DNA of 64,000 bases. Source: CAVSRC01 sp963785065 (lineage in GTDB: Bacteria > Pseudomonadota > Alphaproteobacteria > Rhizobiales > Kaistiaceae). The position numbers and the translations under genes were made by a program. The notes under the pieces are model-generated. The model saw only the letters and a list, made by a program, of their open reading frames with translations, had not been told where the DNA came from and did not search any database. How positions within the stretch are numbered: the first letter of the stretch is position 1; the number at the start of each line of letters is the position of its first letter. Shown in pieces: positions 1-7,664 of the stretch. The stretch lies in NCBI GenBank assembly GCA_963785065.1, contig CAWATX010000004.1:744001-808000 (forward strand). Direction: 5' to 3'.

Positions 1-264
1 GCCATCGAGATCGCGGATGGTGAGCGGCGTGCCGCAGTTGCGGCAGAAACCACGCTCGCTCGGGTCCGAACTCCTGAAAACGGTGATTTCCCCGCGCGTG
101 ATCTCGAACTTGTCGGGCGGCACGCAGCAGAACGGCGCGAAGAAGGAGCCGAAGGCCTTCTGGCACATGCGGCAGTGGCAGATATGCGGATTCGTCGGCG
201 GCTCGTGCAGGGCATAACGCACCGCACCACATTGGCAGCCGCCGGTGAGACGAAAATCAGCCAT
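1..264 (-). CDS. GFA-family (CENP-V/GFA) zinc protein, C-terminus cut by window edge
   Basis: The 88 visible residues begin MADFRLTGGCQCGAVRY and carry the zinc-ligand pattern of the glutathione-dependent formaldehyde-activating (GFA) fold: GGCQCGAV near residues 8-15, CHCRMCQKA near 29-37 and GFCRNCGTPL near 72-81. The gene continues left of position 1. Its start overlaps the stop of the next upstream copy by 8 bases (257-264), so translation is probably coupled. It is the most downstream of four tandem paralogues. The family includes S-hydroxymethylglutathione synthases, but most members have no known substrate and formaldehyde chemistry cannot be assumed. Confidence 0.88.
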   Translation of the reverse strand, partial: MADFRLTGGCQCGAVRYALHEPPTNPHICHCRMCQKAFGSFFAPFCCVPPDKFEITRGEITVFRSSDPSERGFCRNCGTPLTIRDLDG

Positions 265-754
265 GGGGGCGCTCCTCGGGCGGCCACACGGCCGTATCGT
301 GGTCGGGATGCTGATGGTTGGTGCTGCCGATGCGGTGCCGCATCTCGGGATTGTCGGCATAGGTCGCCCGGTCGCCCGGAAGCGCGGTCAGACCGGAAAA
401 CCACGCGACGCGACTCTCATTGCCGTACTGGATCACCGGCGGCACCCTGTCCGGCTCGTCGAGGCTGCCGACGAGAACGCCGATATCGTCGCCATCCGGA
501 TAGTCGAAGGTCAGCGGCGTGCCGCAGGCGCCGCAGAAGCCACGGCGGCCGACATCGGAGCTCATGAAATGGCTGATCGTGCCGCGTGTGACTCGAAACT
601 CCAGCTTCAGCACCGGACAGACAACGGCGAAGGGACCGCCCACTGCCTTCTGGCACATGCGGCAGTGACAGACGTGGACGTTTTCGGGCCGCTGATCGAG
701 GGCATAGCGCACGGCGCCGCACTGGCAGCCGCCGGTGAGACGGAATTCAGCCAT
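257..754 (-). CDS. GFA-family zinc protein, tandem copy 2
   Basis: A 165-residue protein starting MAEFRLTGGCQCGAVRY. I chose the ATG at 754 because it aligns with the starts of the flanking paralogues; a longer frame to 835 only adds shadow sequence. The Cys motifs GGCQCGAV, CHCRMCQKA and GFCGACGTPL are intact, giving the usual zinc sites of the family. The stop overlaps the start of the downstream copy by 8 bases and its own start overlaps the stop of the upstream copy by the same 8 bases (ATGGCTGA), so the spacing was copied with the gene. The C-terminal QHPDHDTAVWPP motif is shared with its neighbours. Confidence 0.9.
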   Translation of the reverse strand: MAEFRLTGGCQCGAVRYALDQRPENVHVCHCRMCQKAVGGPFAVVCPVLKLEFRVTRGTISHFMSSDVGRRGFCGACGTPLTFDYPDGDDIGVLVGSLDEPDRVPPVIQYGNESRVAWFSGLTALPGDRATYADNPEMRHRIGSTNHQHPDHDTAVWPPEERPHG

Positions 755-1220
755 GGTCTTGCCCCTGTGGCGGCCACACGGCCGTGTCGTGATTGGGATG
801 CTGGAAATTGACAATCCGCGCTTGGAAGGCCGCAACGGCCTTTGGGTCGGGCTCCGGCAGAAGGGTCAGCGTTTCGAGGAATGGCAGGCCGGCGTGCTTG
901 TCGAACTGCCGCGTCGGCGGCGCCACCCCCGGATCGTCGAAGGCACCGGCGGCCATTTCGTAATCGTCGTCATCGCCCAGATAGAACAGAGGCGTTCCGC
1001 AGTCTCCGCAGAAGCCGCGTTGCGCCAGGTTGGACGAGCGGAAGAGCGACGGCGTGCCGCGGGTCCATTCGACCGCCTCGACCGTGATCAGGGGCGCGAA
1101 ATAGTTCCCGAACGCCTTCTGGCACATGCGGCAATGGCAGACGGCGGAATCCTTGATCCCTGCGACGCGGAAACGCACCGCGCCGCACTGGCAGCCGCCG
1201 GTGAGACGGGTCGTGGTCAT
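747..1220 (-). CDS. GFA-family zinc protein, tandem copy 3
   Basis: A 157-residue protein starting MTTTRLTGGCQCGAVRF, with ligand motifs CHCRMCQKA and GFCGDCGTPL. The ATG at 1220 matches the paralogue starts and overlaps the stop of copy 4 by four bases (1217-1220). It ends FQHPNHDTAVWPPQG, nearly the same tail as copy 2. The middle of the protein, which shapes the substrate pocket in this fold, differs clearly from the other copies, so the four may handle different small substrates. The real substrate is unknown. Confidence 0.9.
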   Translation of the reverse strand: MTTTRLTGGCQCGAVRFRVAGIKDSAVCHCRMCQKAFGNYFAPLITVEAVEWTRGTPSLFRSSNLAQRGFCGDCGTPLFYLGDDDDYEMAAGAFDDPGVAPPTRQFDKHAGLPFLETLTLLPEPDPKAVAAFQARIVNFQHPNHDTAVWPPQGQDHG

Positions 1221-1693
1221 TGCGGGACACCTCCGGCCGGTGGCCACGTCTCGGTGTCGTGGTCGGGGTGCTGGTTGGAGTGGATGCCGGCCACGAAGTC
1301 GAGCCATTCGTCGCTCGGATCGTCCTTGATCGGCAGACTGGTCAGCGTGTCGAAGAACGGTTGCTTGTCGGTCATATTGACCTGAATGACCGGCGCCACC
1401 TTTGCCGGATCGTCGAAGGCGCCAATTGCCAGTTCCAGCCCGTATTTGGTCTCATAGGCCAGAGGCGTGCCGCACTCGCCGCAAAAGGCACGGCGAGCGC
1501 GGTTCGAACTCTGGAACCATTTCGGTTCGCCACGCGTCCAGCGCCCGTCATGAGAGCTGACCAGCGGGCCGAAGAAGCTACCGAAGGCCTTCTGGCACAT
1601 GCGGCAATGGCAGATCGACGCCCGCCCGACTTTCTCGGTGGCGAAGCGCACCGCACCGCACTGGCAGCCGCCGGTCAGAGGCACTTCGGTCAT
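1217..1693 (-). CDS. GFA-family zinc protein, tandem copy 4
   Basis: A 158-residue protein starting MTEVPLTGGCQCGAVRF with CHCRMCQKAFG and AFCGECGTPL motifs. It is the first of the four paralogues in transcription order. Its start overlaps the stop of the glyoxalase-fold gene (ATGA, 1690-1693), placing the whole set in one operon that begins at or before cysS. The tail SNQHPDHDTETWPP is the family tail seen in the other copies. Catalytic role is not established. Confidence 0.9.
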   Translation of the reverse strand: MTEVPLTGGCQCGAVRFATEKVGRASICHCRMCQKAFGSFFGPLVSSHDGRWTRGEPKWFQSSNRARRAFCGECGTPLAYETKYGLELAIGAFDDPAKVAPVIQVNMTDKQPFFDTLTSLPIKDDPSDEWLDFVAGIHSNQHPDHDTETWPPAGGVPQ

Positions 1694-2295
1694 CTCTTGG
1701 TCTTTCGTCCGCGACCGACCGGCTTGCGCACGGCCTTCTTCTTCGCCGCCGTCTTCCTCGCGGGCTTCCTGGCGGCAGCTTTCTTGGCCGCGGCCTTCTT
1801 CTTCACAACCTTCTTCTTGGCAGCCTTCTTGGCGGCCTTCTTTGCGGACTTTCTTGCGGGCTTCTTCGCCACAGCCGCGCGCGCCGCCGCGTTCAGCTCG
1901 GTCAGCGAATAGTGGCAGACCGCCTCGATGTTGTGGCCGTCGGGATCGAGCACGAAGGCGCCGTAGTAATTGGCGTGGTAATGCAGACGCAGGCCGGGCG
2001 GGCCGTTGTCGGTGCCGCCGGCTTGCATCGCCGCGGCATAGAACTCATCCACCGCGTCGCGCGTCTCGACGCGGAAGGCGACGTGAAGATGCGGCGCAGT
2101 CTTCTCGCCCGACGTGATCCAGAAATACGGCTTGCCGTCGCTGCCGAGGCCGGCGGTCGCGAACGGGCCGACGGTGCCGTAGGGAAACTCCATGATGACG
2201 CCGATGCCGAGCGGCTTCAGCGCCGCCGTGTAGAACGCCTTGGAACGCTCGTAGTCCGATACGCTCAGTCCCATATGGTCGAGTTCAGTGCTCAT
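1690..2295 (-). CDS. VOC (glyoxalase/bleomycin-resistance fold) protein with histone-like Lys/Ala tail
   Basis: 201 residues from ATG 2295, which has a good ribosome site (GGAGGTGA) and overlaps the DUF559 stop by ATGA. Residues about 1-125 form one VOC module: LDHMGLSVSDYERSKAFY at the start, HLHVAFRV in the middle and AFVLDPDGHNIEAV at the end, giving the usual metal-ligand positions. From about residue 145 to the end the chain is almost wholly Lys, Ala and Arg in KKAA/KKK blocks, like bacterial histone H1-like tails. VOC proteins are metal-dependent lyases, dioxygenases or binding proteins; the tail suggests nucleic-acid or polyphosphate binding, which is inference. The operon continues into the GFA genes. 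Confidence 0.85.
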   Translation of the reverse strand: MSTELDHMGLSVSDYERSKAFYTAALKPLGIGVIMEFPYGTVGPFATAGLGSDGKPYFWITSGEKTAPHLHVAFRVETRDAVDEFYAAAMQAGGTDNGPPGLRLHYHANYYGAFVLDPDGHNIEAVCHYSLTELNAAARAAVAKKPARKSAKKAAKKAAKKKVVKKKAAAKKAAARKPARKTAAKKKAVRKPVGRGRKTKR

Positions 2296-2864
2296 CGCCT
2301 CACCTCCTCGTCTCGCCGCGTTTCGCACAACGCGGCCCCGATGTCGGCGCCAACGCCCTCCGCGTTGGCAAGGACATCGGAATTCCAATAGCGCCTGACG
2401 CTGAAGCCCTGCGTGGCAAGCCGGCGATCACGCAGCCGGTCCGCGGCGCTCGCCGCTTGCTGGCTACCGTCGACTTCCACGACAAGGCGCGCCGGATATG
2501 AGGCGAAGTCGACGATGAAGCGGCCGATCGGCACCTGCCGACGGAACTTGGCAGCGCGAAACGGCGGCTGTCTCAGCAGCGCCCAGAGCTTTTCTTCGGC
2601 GTCGGTGGGGCGCTTGCGCAATGCGCGGGCGCGCTTGGTTTCGGTGGAGACCCGAAGCGGCTGCTTCTTACGTTTGGCAGGCTTCGCCCCCTCACCCGGT
2701 GCGCTCAGCGCACCACCCTCTCCCGCGAGGGGAGAGGGTTTCGTGCCCCGATCCCATGCAGTGCCGGTCGGCTTATGCAGAAGCGGTGCGGCGCCCGGAC
2801 CCTCTCCCTTGACGGGAGAGGGTGGCGAGGCCGCAGGCCGAGCCGGGTGAGGGTGAGCATTCAT
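2292..2864 (-). CDS. DUF559 endonuclease-like protein with repeat-encoded N-terminus
   Basis: A 190-residue protein. The DUF559 domain (restriction-endonuclease/Vsr-like fold) runs from about residue 70, with RALRKRPTDAEEKLWALLR, FRRQVPIGRFIVDFASY and LVVEVDGSQ, the last two holding the conserved acidic residues. Residues about 4-60 are Pro/Gly/Ser-rich (for example SPLAGEGG) and are encoded by a palindromic repeat at 2688-2854. The only ATG is at 2864; it overlaps the cysS stop (ATGA) and has a ribosome site GGGAGGTG, so the repeat does appear to be translated. Function of DUF559 proteins is unproven. Confidence 0.8.
   Translation of the reverse strand: MNAHPHPARPAASPPSPVKGEGPGAAPLLHKPTGTAWDRGTKPSPLAGEGGALSAPGEGAKPAKRKKQPLRVSTETKRARALRKRPTDAEEKLWALLRQPPFRAAKFRRQVPIGRFIVDFASYPARLVVEVDGSQQAASAADRLRDRRLATQGFSVRRYWNSDVLANAEGVGADIGAALCETRRDEEVRR
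2688..2854. repeat. REPIN-like double palindrome inside a reading frame
   Basis: The outer ends are inverted: CCCTCACCCGG at 2688-2698 and CCGGGTGAGGG at 2844-2854. Between them lie two near-identical hairpins, ACCCTCTCCC-gcgag-GGGAGAGGGT at 2715-2739 and ACCCTCTCCC-ttgac-GGGAGAGGGT at 2799-2823, each with a perfect 10-bp stem. This is the layout of a REP doublet. Similar CCTCTCCC/GGGTGAGGG elements are common between genes in Hyphomicrobiales; here the element sits in frame inside the DUF559 gene. Confidence 0.8.
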
Positions 2865-4252
2865 CGCTTCACCTCCCAGGTGGTCTTGAGTTCGCCGGTC
2901 GCGGGGTCCTTCGAATCCTTGAGGGCGATGCCCATGGCATCGAGTTCGGCGCGAATGCGATCAGCCTCGGCAAAGTTCTTCGCCTTGCGGGCGGCGGCGC
3001 GGGCGGCGATGAAGGTCTCGACGTCGATGTCGGCGGTGACGGAGTGCGCGTGCGCGGCCTGCCAAGCAGAGAATCCCGACGCGGAGATGCCTAGAAGATC
3101 CAGCGAAGCGCGAAGTGGCGCCGCGAGTCCCTGATTGGCGAGCGAGTGAAGCTCCGATACGGCCCGAGGCGTGTTGAGATCGTCTTCAAGCGCAAACTGC
3201 ACTTCCTGCGGAGGTTCGAAGTCCTTCTGTGCGTCCTTGGCGATGCCTGCCCAAGCAGCCAGGGATTTCTCGCTCTCCTCGAGACCCTTCACGGTCCAAT
3301 CGATCGGCTGGCGATAGTGCGTCTTGAGCATATTGAGGCGCAGAACTTCGCCCGGCCAGTCCTTGAGCAGCTCGTTGATCGTCACGAAGTTGCCGAGCGA
3401 CTTCGACATCTTCTCGCCCTCGACCTGCAGGAAGCCGTTGTGCATCCAGGTGCGCGCCATCAGCGGCGTGCCGTGGGCGCAGCGCGACTGGGCGATCTCG
3501 TTCTCATGGTGCGGGAAGATCAGGTCGAGGCCGCCGCCATGGATGTCGAATTCGGGGCCGAGCAGCGCGCCGGACATCGCCGAGCACTCGATGTGCCAGC
3601 CCGGCCGCCCGTTGCTCCACGGCGAGGGCCATGACGGCTCGCCCGGCTTCGACGGTTTCCACATGACGAAGTCGGTCGGGTTCTTCTTGTAGGGCGCCAC
3701 CTCCACCCGCGCTCCGGCGATCATGTCGTCGAGCGACCGGTTGGAGAGCTTGCCGTAGTCCGGCATGGTCGAGACGTCGAAGAGAACGTGCCCCTCGGCG
3801 ACATAGGCATTGCCGCGCGCGATAAGCTCGGCGATCAGCCGGACCATGTCCTCCGGCGCGTCCGGCCTGTCGATATACTCGGTGGCGCGCGGCTCCACCG
3901 TCGGCGGCAGGCAGCCGAGCGCCTTCACGTCCGCGTGGAACTGCGTTTCGGTCTTCTCGGTGACCTTGCGGATCGCCTCGTTGAGGGGCAGGTCGGAATA
4001 TTCCTCCGCCGCGCGCGCGATGATCTTGTCGTCCACATCGGTGATGTTGCGGACATAGGTGACGTGCTCCGGCCCATAGAGATGCCGGAGCAGGCGGAAG
4101 AGCACGTCGAAGACGATCAGCGGCCGCGCATTGCCGATATGGGCGAAGTCGTAGACGGTCGGCCCGCAGACGTACATGCGCACGTTCGAGGGATCGATCG
4201 GGACGAAGTCCTCCTTCGTCCGCGTCAGCGTATTGTGCAGCTTGAGGCCCAT
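2861..4252 (-). CDS. cysS: Cysteinyl-tRNA synthetase
   Basis: 463 residues, full length for the family. It charges tRNA-Cys with cysteine in the cytoplasm. The class I signature HIGN is at residues 38-41 and KMSKS at 281-285; zinc ligands are seen as Cys29 (MYVCGPTVYD), Cys223 (HIECSAM) and His248 (FPHHENE). The C-terminal helical anticodon-binding part ends in FAEADRIRAELDAMGI, typical of CysRS. It is the first recognisable gene of a minus-strand run whose downstream members overlap by four to eight bases. Confidence 0.98.
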   Translation of the reverse strand: MGLKLHNTLTRTKEDFVPIDPSNVRMYVCGPTVYDFAHIGNARPLIVFDVLFRLLRHLYGPEHVTYVRNITDVDDKIIARAAEEYSDLPLNEAIRKVTEKTETQFHADVKALGCLPPTVEPRATEYIDRPDAPEDMVRLIAELIARGNAYVAEGHVLFDVSTMPDYGKLSNRSLDDMIAGARVEVAPYKKNPTDFVMWKPSKPGEPSWPSPWSNGRPGWHIECSAMSGALLGPEFDIHGGGLDLIFPHHENEIAQSRCAHGTPLMARTWMHNGFLQVEGEKMSKSLGNFVTINELLKDWPGEVLRLNMLKTHYRQPIDWTVKGLEESEKSLAAWAGIAKDAQKDFEPPQEVQFALEDDLNTPRAVSELHSLANQGLAAPLRASLDLLGISASGFSAWQAAHAHSVTADIDVETFIAARAAARKAKNFAEADRIRAELDAMGIALKDSKDPATGELKTTWEVKR

Positions 4253-4615
4253 GTCAGACGTTTTCCTCCGACCGCCGGCCGGGGGATCGTCTCGTCTTCA
4301 GGTGGGCAAAGAGAGGACGGCCTCAGCCAGCGCGATGCTAGCCGGTAATGATCCCGCAAATGCAAATGGCGCGTGAATGCGCGGTCATCCTCATGGCGCC
4401 TGCATTGGCGCATTTGGGCGCAAAGGTCAAGCGGCGAGCGCAAACCGCCCCGCGTTCAACTCGGCGCGACTGGCGGCCGCGCAAACCTTGCGGCGCCTGG
4501 CTTTCGGGCGTGTCAAGAAGCGCGTCGGAAGATCGCAGGCGCCGTCCCCTCCCCATCGGCCGCCGCGCCTCTAGTTTCCGAACGGCTGGTGGGGCGACGC
4601 CCAACGGAGCCTGAC
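4253..4615. other. Divergent intergenic region, no gene seen
   Basis: 363 bases between the cysS start (minus) and a small exported-protein gene (plus). It must hold both promoters, but I cannot place a convincing -35/-10 pair. A ribosome site (GGAG) precedes the plus-strand gene at 4605-4608. Open frames here have no signal, family motif or ribosome site. Confidence 0.6.
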
Positions 4616-4888
4616 ATGAAATCCCGTCTCACCGCCCTTATCGCGCTCGCCGCCATCCTCGCCGTGCCGGCCATCGCCTCTGCCGCCACCATGAGCGGCA
4701 CCGACAGGGTCGCCCCGGCCTTCACCTACCCGAACGTCGTCATCCCGCGCGACCAGAACAGCGACTCCTCGATGTATCTGTTCAACGCCGAGCACAACTA
4801 CCTCGCCAATGCCTGCCCGACGGTGACGCAGCACCCGGGCAGCTATTCGACCACGCTCGACCGCTTCTGCCGCTCGTATCGCGGCTGA
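4616..4888 (+). CDS. Small exported protein with CP..HPG..LDRFC motif, copy 1
   Basis: 90 residues from ATG 4616, preceded by GGAG. Residues 1-23 are a clear Sec signal peptide (MKSRLTALIALAAILAVPAI, cleaved after ASA). The mature part is about 67 residues and ends YLANACPTV-x-QHPG-...-LDRFCRSYRG, with two cysteines that could form a disulfide. The next gene encodes a relative with the same C-terminal pattern. I do not recognise the family; it is probably a periplasmic or secreted small protein. Confidence 0.75.
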   Translation: MKSRLTALIALAAILAVPAIASAATMSGTDRVAPAFTYPNVVIPRDQNSDSSMYLFNAEHNYLANACPTVTQHPGSYSTTLDRFCRSYRG

Positions 4889-4993
4889 CGGCGGTCTCAC
4901 CCGGGAGGACGAGGGGAGAGCGCTCTCTCACCCGCATCCGCAACGATGCGCCGGGCGCTCTCCCTGCCCCCGATATCAGAAGGAGTCCCGACC

Positions 4994-5380
4994 ATGAAAC
5001 ACAGTCTCACCGCTCTTGCTGCGCTGGCCGCTGTGGTGGCCCTGCCCGCTTTGGCCTTTGCCTCGCCCAATCTCGATTTCACCGTGGCGCCGCCCGGCGC
5101 CAGTCCCTCGCAGACACTCGCCAGTGCCCAGCCCCTGATCTATCCCGACATACCGGCAAAGGTGACGAGGGACGACCACCTGGCCGTCGTCACACCACTC
5201 GCGACGGCCGTGCCCACGCCGCGCGATACAGCGCTTATCGTGCCGCGCAACGGAGACCCATCCGAGGCGCTCGCCAGTGCCGAGGGCACCTATCTCGCCA
5301 GCGAATGTCCCTCGGTGATGGCCCATCCCGGCGATCACACCGCCCTGCTCGACCGGTTCTGCCAGGACAAACGGAGCTGA
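4994..5380 (+). CDS. Small exported protein with CP..HPG..LDRFC motif, copy 2
   Basis: 128 residues from ATG 4994, with a strong ribosome site (AGAAGGAG). The signal peptide MKHSLTALAALAAVVALPAL resembles that of the upstream gene. The central part is Pro/Thr/Ala-rich and longer than in copy 1; it ends YLASECPSV-x-AHPG-...-LDRFCQDKRS. The paired cysteines are conserved between the two copies and the intervening residues diverge strongly, so the duplication is old. Function unknown. Confidence 0.75.
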   Translation: MKHSLTALAALAAVVALPALAFASPNLDFTVAPPGASPSQTLASAQPLIYPDIPAKVTRDDHLAVVTPLATAVPTPRDTALIVPRNGDPSEALASAEGTYLASECPSVMAHPGDHTALLDRFCQDKRS

Positions 5381-5466
5381 CCCCAGCGGCCAGCGGGGCA
5401 AGAGACAGGTGGACGCCCCCCGCCTCGCCCTTGCCCCGAACGGTGGCTATGGCCTAGCTGAGAGCC

Positions 5467-6711
5467 ATGGCCACCGTTGCCCGCACCATCGCCGTATTGC
5501 TGCTGCTTCTCGCCGGCGTTGCCACGACCGCCGCGGCCGCGCCGGACCGCGCGCGCATCGAGGCTGACTTCCAGGCGTGGCTCAATTCCGACATCTGGCC
5601 GCAGGCCAAGGCGGCCGGCGTGTCGCGCGCCACCTTCGATCGTGCGCTTGGCGGCGTGACGCTCGACTGGACGCTGCCGGAGCTGACACCGCCGGGAGAG
5701 CCGGTGAAGCCGCCGAGCGTCAAGTGGCAGACGGAGTTCGGCAGCCCCGGCGCCTATTTCAACGAGAAGCGCCTGAGCACGCTGGCCCGCCTCGGCCGGG
5801 GGCGCATCGACCAATGGCGCAAGACGCTGGGCGCGATCTATGACCGCTACGGCGTGCCACCGGCCATCCTGGTGGCGATCTGGGCCAAGGAATCGGGCTT
5901 CGGCCAGGCGAGGTTGCCGGATGCGGCAATCACCGTGCTCGCCACCCAGGCCTTCATGGGCTACCGCAAGGACCTTTTCCGGCCGGAGCTGATCGCAGCC
6001 CTGCAGATCATCCAAGGCGGCGACATCGCGCCTTCGGCCATGCGCTCCTCATGGGCCGGCGCCCTCGGCCAGCCGCAGTTCCTGCCCTCGCTCTTCCTCA
6101 AATACGCCGTCGATTTCGACCGCGACGGCAAGCGCGACATCTGGGGCTCGGCACCGGACAGCCTCGCCTCCATGGCCAACTATCTGAAGGGCGAAGGCTG
6201 GAACCCCAAGCGCGGCTGGGGCGTCGAGGCAAAGGTGCCGGCAAGCGTGTCATGCACGCTGGAAGGCCCCGAGCAGGGCAAGCCCATGGCCGAATGGGCG
6301 CACCTCGGCGTGACGCTGGCAGACGGCCGGCCGCTGCCGGTCAACGGCAAGCGGCAGGGCTTCCTGCTGATGCCCGCCGGGCGCTTCGGCCCGGCCTTCA
6401 TCGTCACCGAGAATTTCTACGTGCTGAAGCAGTACAATTACTCCGACCTCTATGCGCTCTATGTCGGCCACCTCGGCGACCGCATCGCCGACGATCGCCC
6501 GTTCAGGGCCAAATGGCAGCAGGTCGGCGGCTTCAGCCGCGGCGACGTCAAGGGGATGCAGGAGCAGCTGGTCAAGGAAGGCTACGACGTCGGTGCAGTC
6601 GACGGGCTGGTCGGCTTCAAGACGCGCATCGCGGTCGGCCTGTGGCAGGCAAAGCAGGGGCAAGCGCCGACCTGCTTCCCCGACGCGAAGCTGGTGAAAA
6701 GCATCCACTGA
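5467..6711 (+). CDS. Lytic murein transglycosylase, MltB/SLT_2 type with C-terminal peptidoglycan-binding domain
   Basis: 414 residues. A signal peptide (to about residue 25) leads to the periplasm. The SLT_2 catalytic domain spans about 30-330 with the catalytic glutamate at 142 (IWAKESGFG), then SSWAGALGQPQFLPS and FDRDGKRDIWGS, both typical of the MltB family. Residues about 350-412 form a peptidoglycan-binding repeat (DVKGMQEQLVKEGYDVGAVDG). It cleaves glycan strands between MurNAc and GlcNAc to leave 1,6-anhydro ends. There is no lipobox, so it is probably soluble in the periplasm. Confidence 0.93.
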   Translation: MATVARTIAVLLLLLAGVATTAAAAPDRARIEADFQAWLNSDIWPQAKAAGVSRATFDRALGGVTLDWTLPELTPPGEPVKPPSVKWQTEFGSPGAYFNEKRLSTLARLGRGRIDQWRKTLGAIYDRYGVPPAILVAIWAKESGFGQARLPDAAITVLATQAFMGYRKDLFRPELIAALQIIQGGDIAPSAMRSSWAGALGQPQFLPSLFLKYAVDFDRDGKRDIWGSAPDSLASMANYLKGEGWNPKRGWGVEAKVPASVSCTLEGPEQGKPMAEWAHLGVTLADGRPLPVNGKRQGFLLMPAGRFGPAFIVTENFYVLKQYNYSDLYALYVGHLGDRIADDRPFRAKWQQVGGFSRGDVKGMQEQLVKEGYDVGAVDGLVGFKTRIAVGLWQAKQGQAPTCFPDAKLVKSIH

Positions 6712-6757
6712 CCTAAATGTCGGACGGCGTAATCGGCAGGCCTTGCCTGCCGGAAAT

Positions 6758-6775
6758 GTAATGTTATAACGTTTC
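6758..6775. promoter_or_regulatory. Zur-type operator
   Basis: An 18-bp imperfect palindrome, GTAATGTTATAACGTTTC, lies 22 bp before znuA. The core ATGTTATAAC is the centre of the Zur box described in Alphaproteobacteria. Two base pairs of the palindrome are mismatched. A zinc-loaded Zur would repress the znu operon here; that role is inferred from position and motif. Confidence 0.7.
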
Positions 6776-6797
6776 GCGTCGCCACCGGAGTTTTCCC

Positions 6798-7664
6798 GTG
6801 AAATCGCTGATTCTCGGCGCGTTTGTCGCCGCCTGCCTTGCTCTTTCCGCCCATGCCGCGCCAATCACGATCCTGGCCGCGGAGAATTTCTACGGCGAGG
6901 CGGCGCAGGCGATCGGTGGCGACCGCGTCGCGGTCAAAAGCGTCATCATCGCGCCGGACACCGATCCACACGACTTCGACCCGCCGCCTTCGGCGGCGCG
7001 CCAAGCCGCCGATGCCGCGATCGTCATCATGAACGGCGCCGACTACGACCCGTGGATGGCGCGCCTGGTGGAAGCCAACAGAGTCGACGGGCGCACGGTG
7101 ATCGACGTTGCCGCCCTCTCCGGCCACAAGAGCGGCGACAATCCGCATGTCTGGTACGACCCCCAGGCGATGCCGGCGATGGCGAACGCGCTCACAACCG
7201 AACTCGTCAGGCGCGATCCCGCCGGCAAGGCGGGCTACGAGCAGCGGCGCGACGCCTTCCTCGCCACGCTCGTGCCGATCGCCAAGCGGGTGGCGGCGCT
7301 AAGGCAGAAGTTTGCCGGAACGCCGGTGGTGGCGACCGAACCGGTCTTCGGCTACATGGCCGAGGCGATCGGCCTCAAGATGCAGAATCAAGCCTTCCAG
7401 ATCGCGATCATGAACGGCAGCGAGCCCGGGGCGAGCGACGTAGCGGCGATGGAGGATGCGATCCGCAAGGGCACGGTGAAGGTGCTCTTCTACAATGCGC
7501 AGGTCGAAGACGCCTTCACGCGGAACCTTGCGGCGCTGGCAAAGTCCGCCGGCGTGCCGCTGGTGCCGGTCACCGAGACGGAGCCCAAGGGCAAGACTTT
7601 CGCTGAATGGATGCTCGACACGCTCGACGCGACAGCCAAGGCACTGGACCACACCACATCTTGA
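6798..7664 (+). CDS. znuA: Zinc/manganese ABC importer, periplasmic binding protein
   Basis: 288 residues with a signal peptide cleaved near AHA-API. It is a cluster A-I metal-binding protein: metal-ligand histidines are visible at His58 (DTDPHDFDP) and His117 (DNPHVWYDP). The third histidine of classical ZnuA/TroA proteins is replaced by a conserved-looking ATEPVFGYM segment (Glu181), and there is no His-rich loop. This matches a subfamily of metal-binding proteins that I know from other bacteria. It is the first gene of a three-gene operon behind a Zur-like box, so zinc is the likely substrate. Confidence 0.88.
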   Translation: MKSLILGAFVAACLALSAHAAPITILAAENFYGEAAQAIGGDRVAVKSVIIAPDTDPHDFDPPPSAARQAADAAIVIMNGADYDPWMARLVEANRVDGRTVIDVAALSGHKSGDNPHVWYDPQAMPAMANALTTELVRRDPAGKAGYEQRRDAFLATLVPIAKRVAALRQKFAGTPVVATEPVFGYMAEAIGLKMQNQAFQIAIMNGSEPGASDVAAMEDAIRKGTVKVLFYNAQVEDAFTRNLAALAKSAGVPLVPVTETEPKGKTFAEWMLDTLDATAKALDHTTS

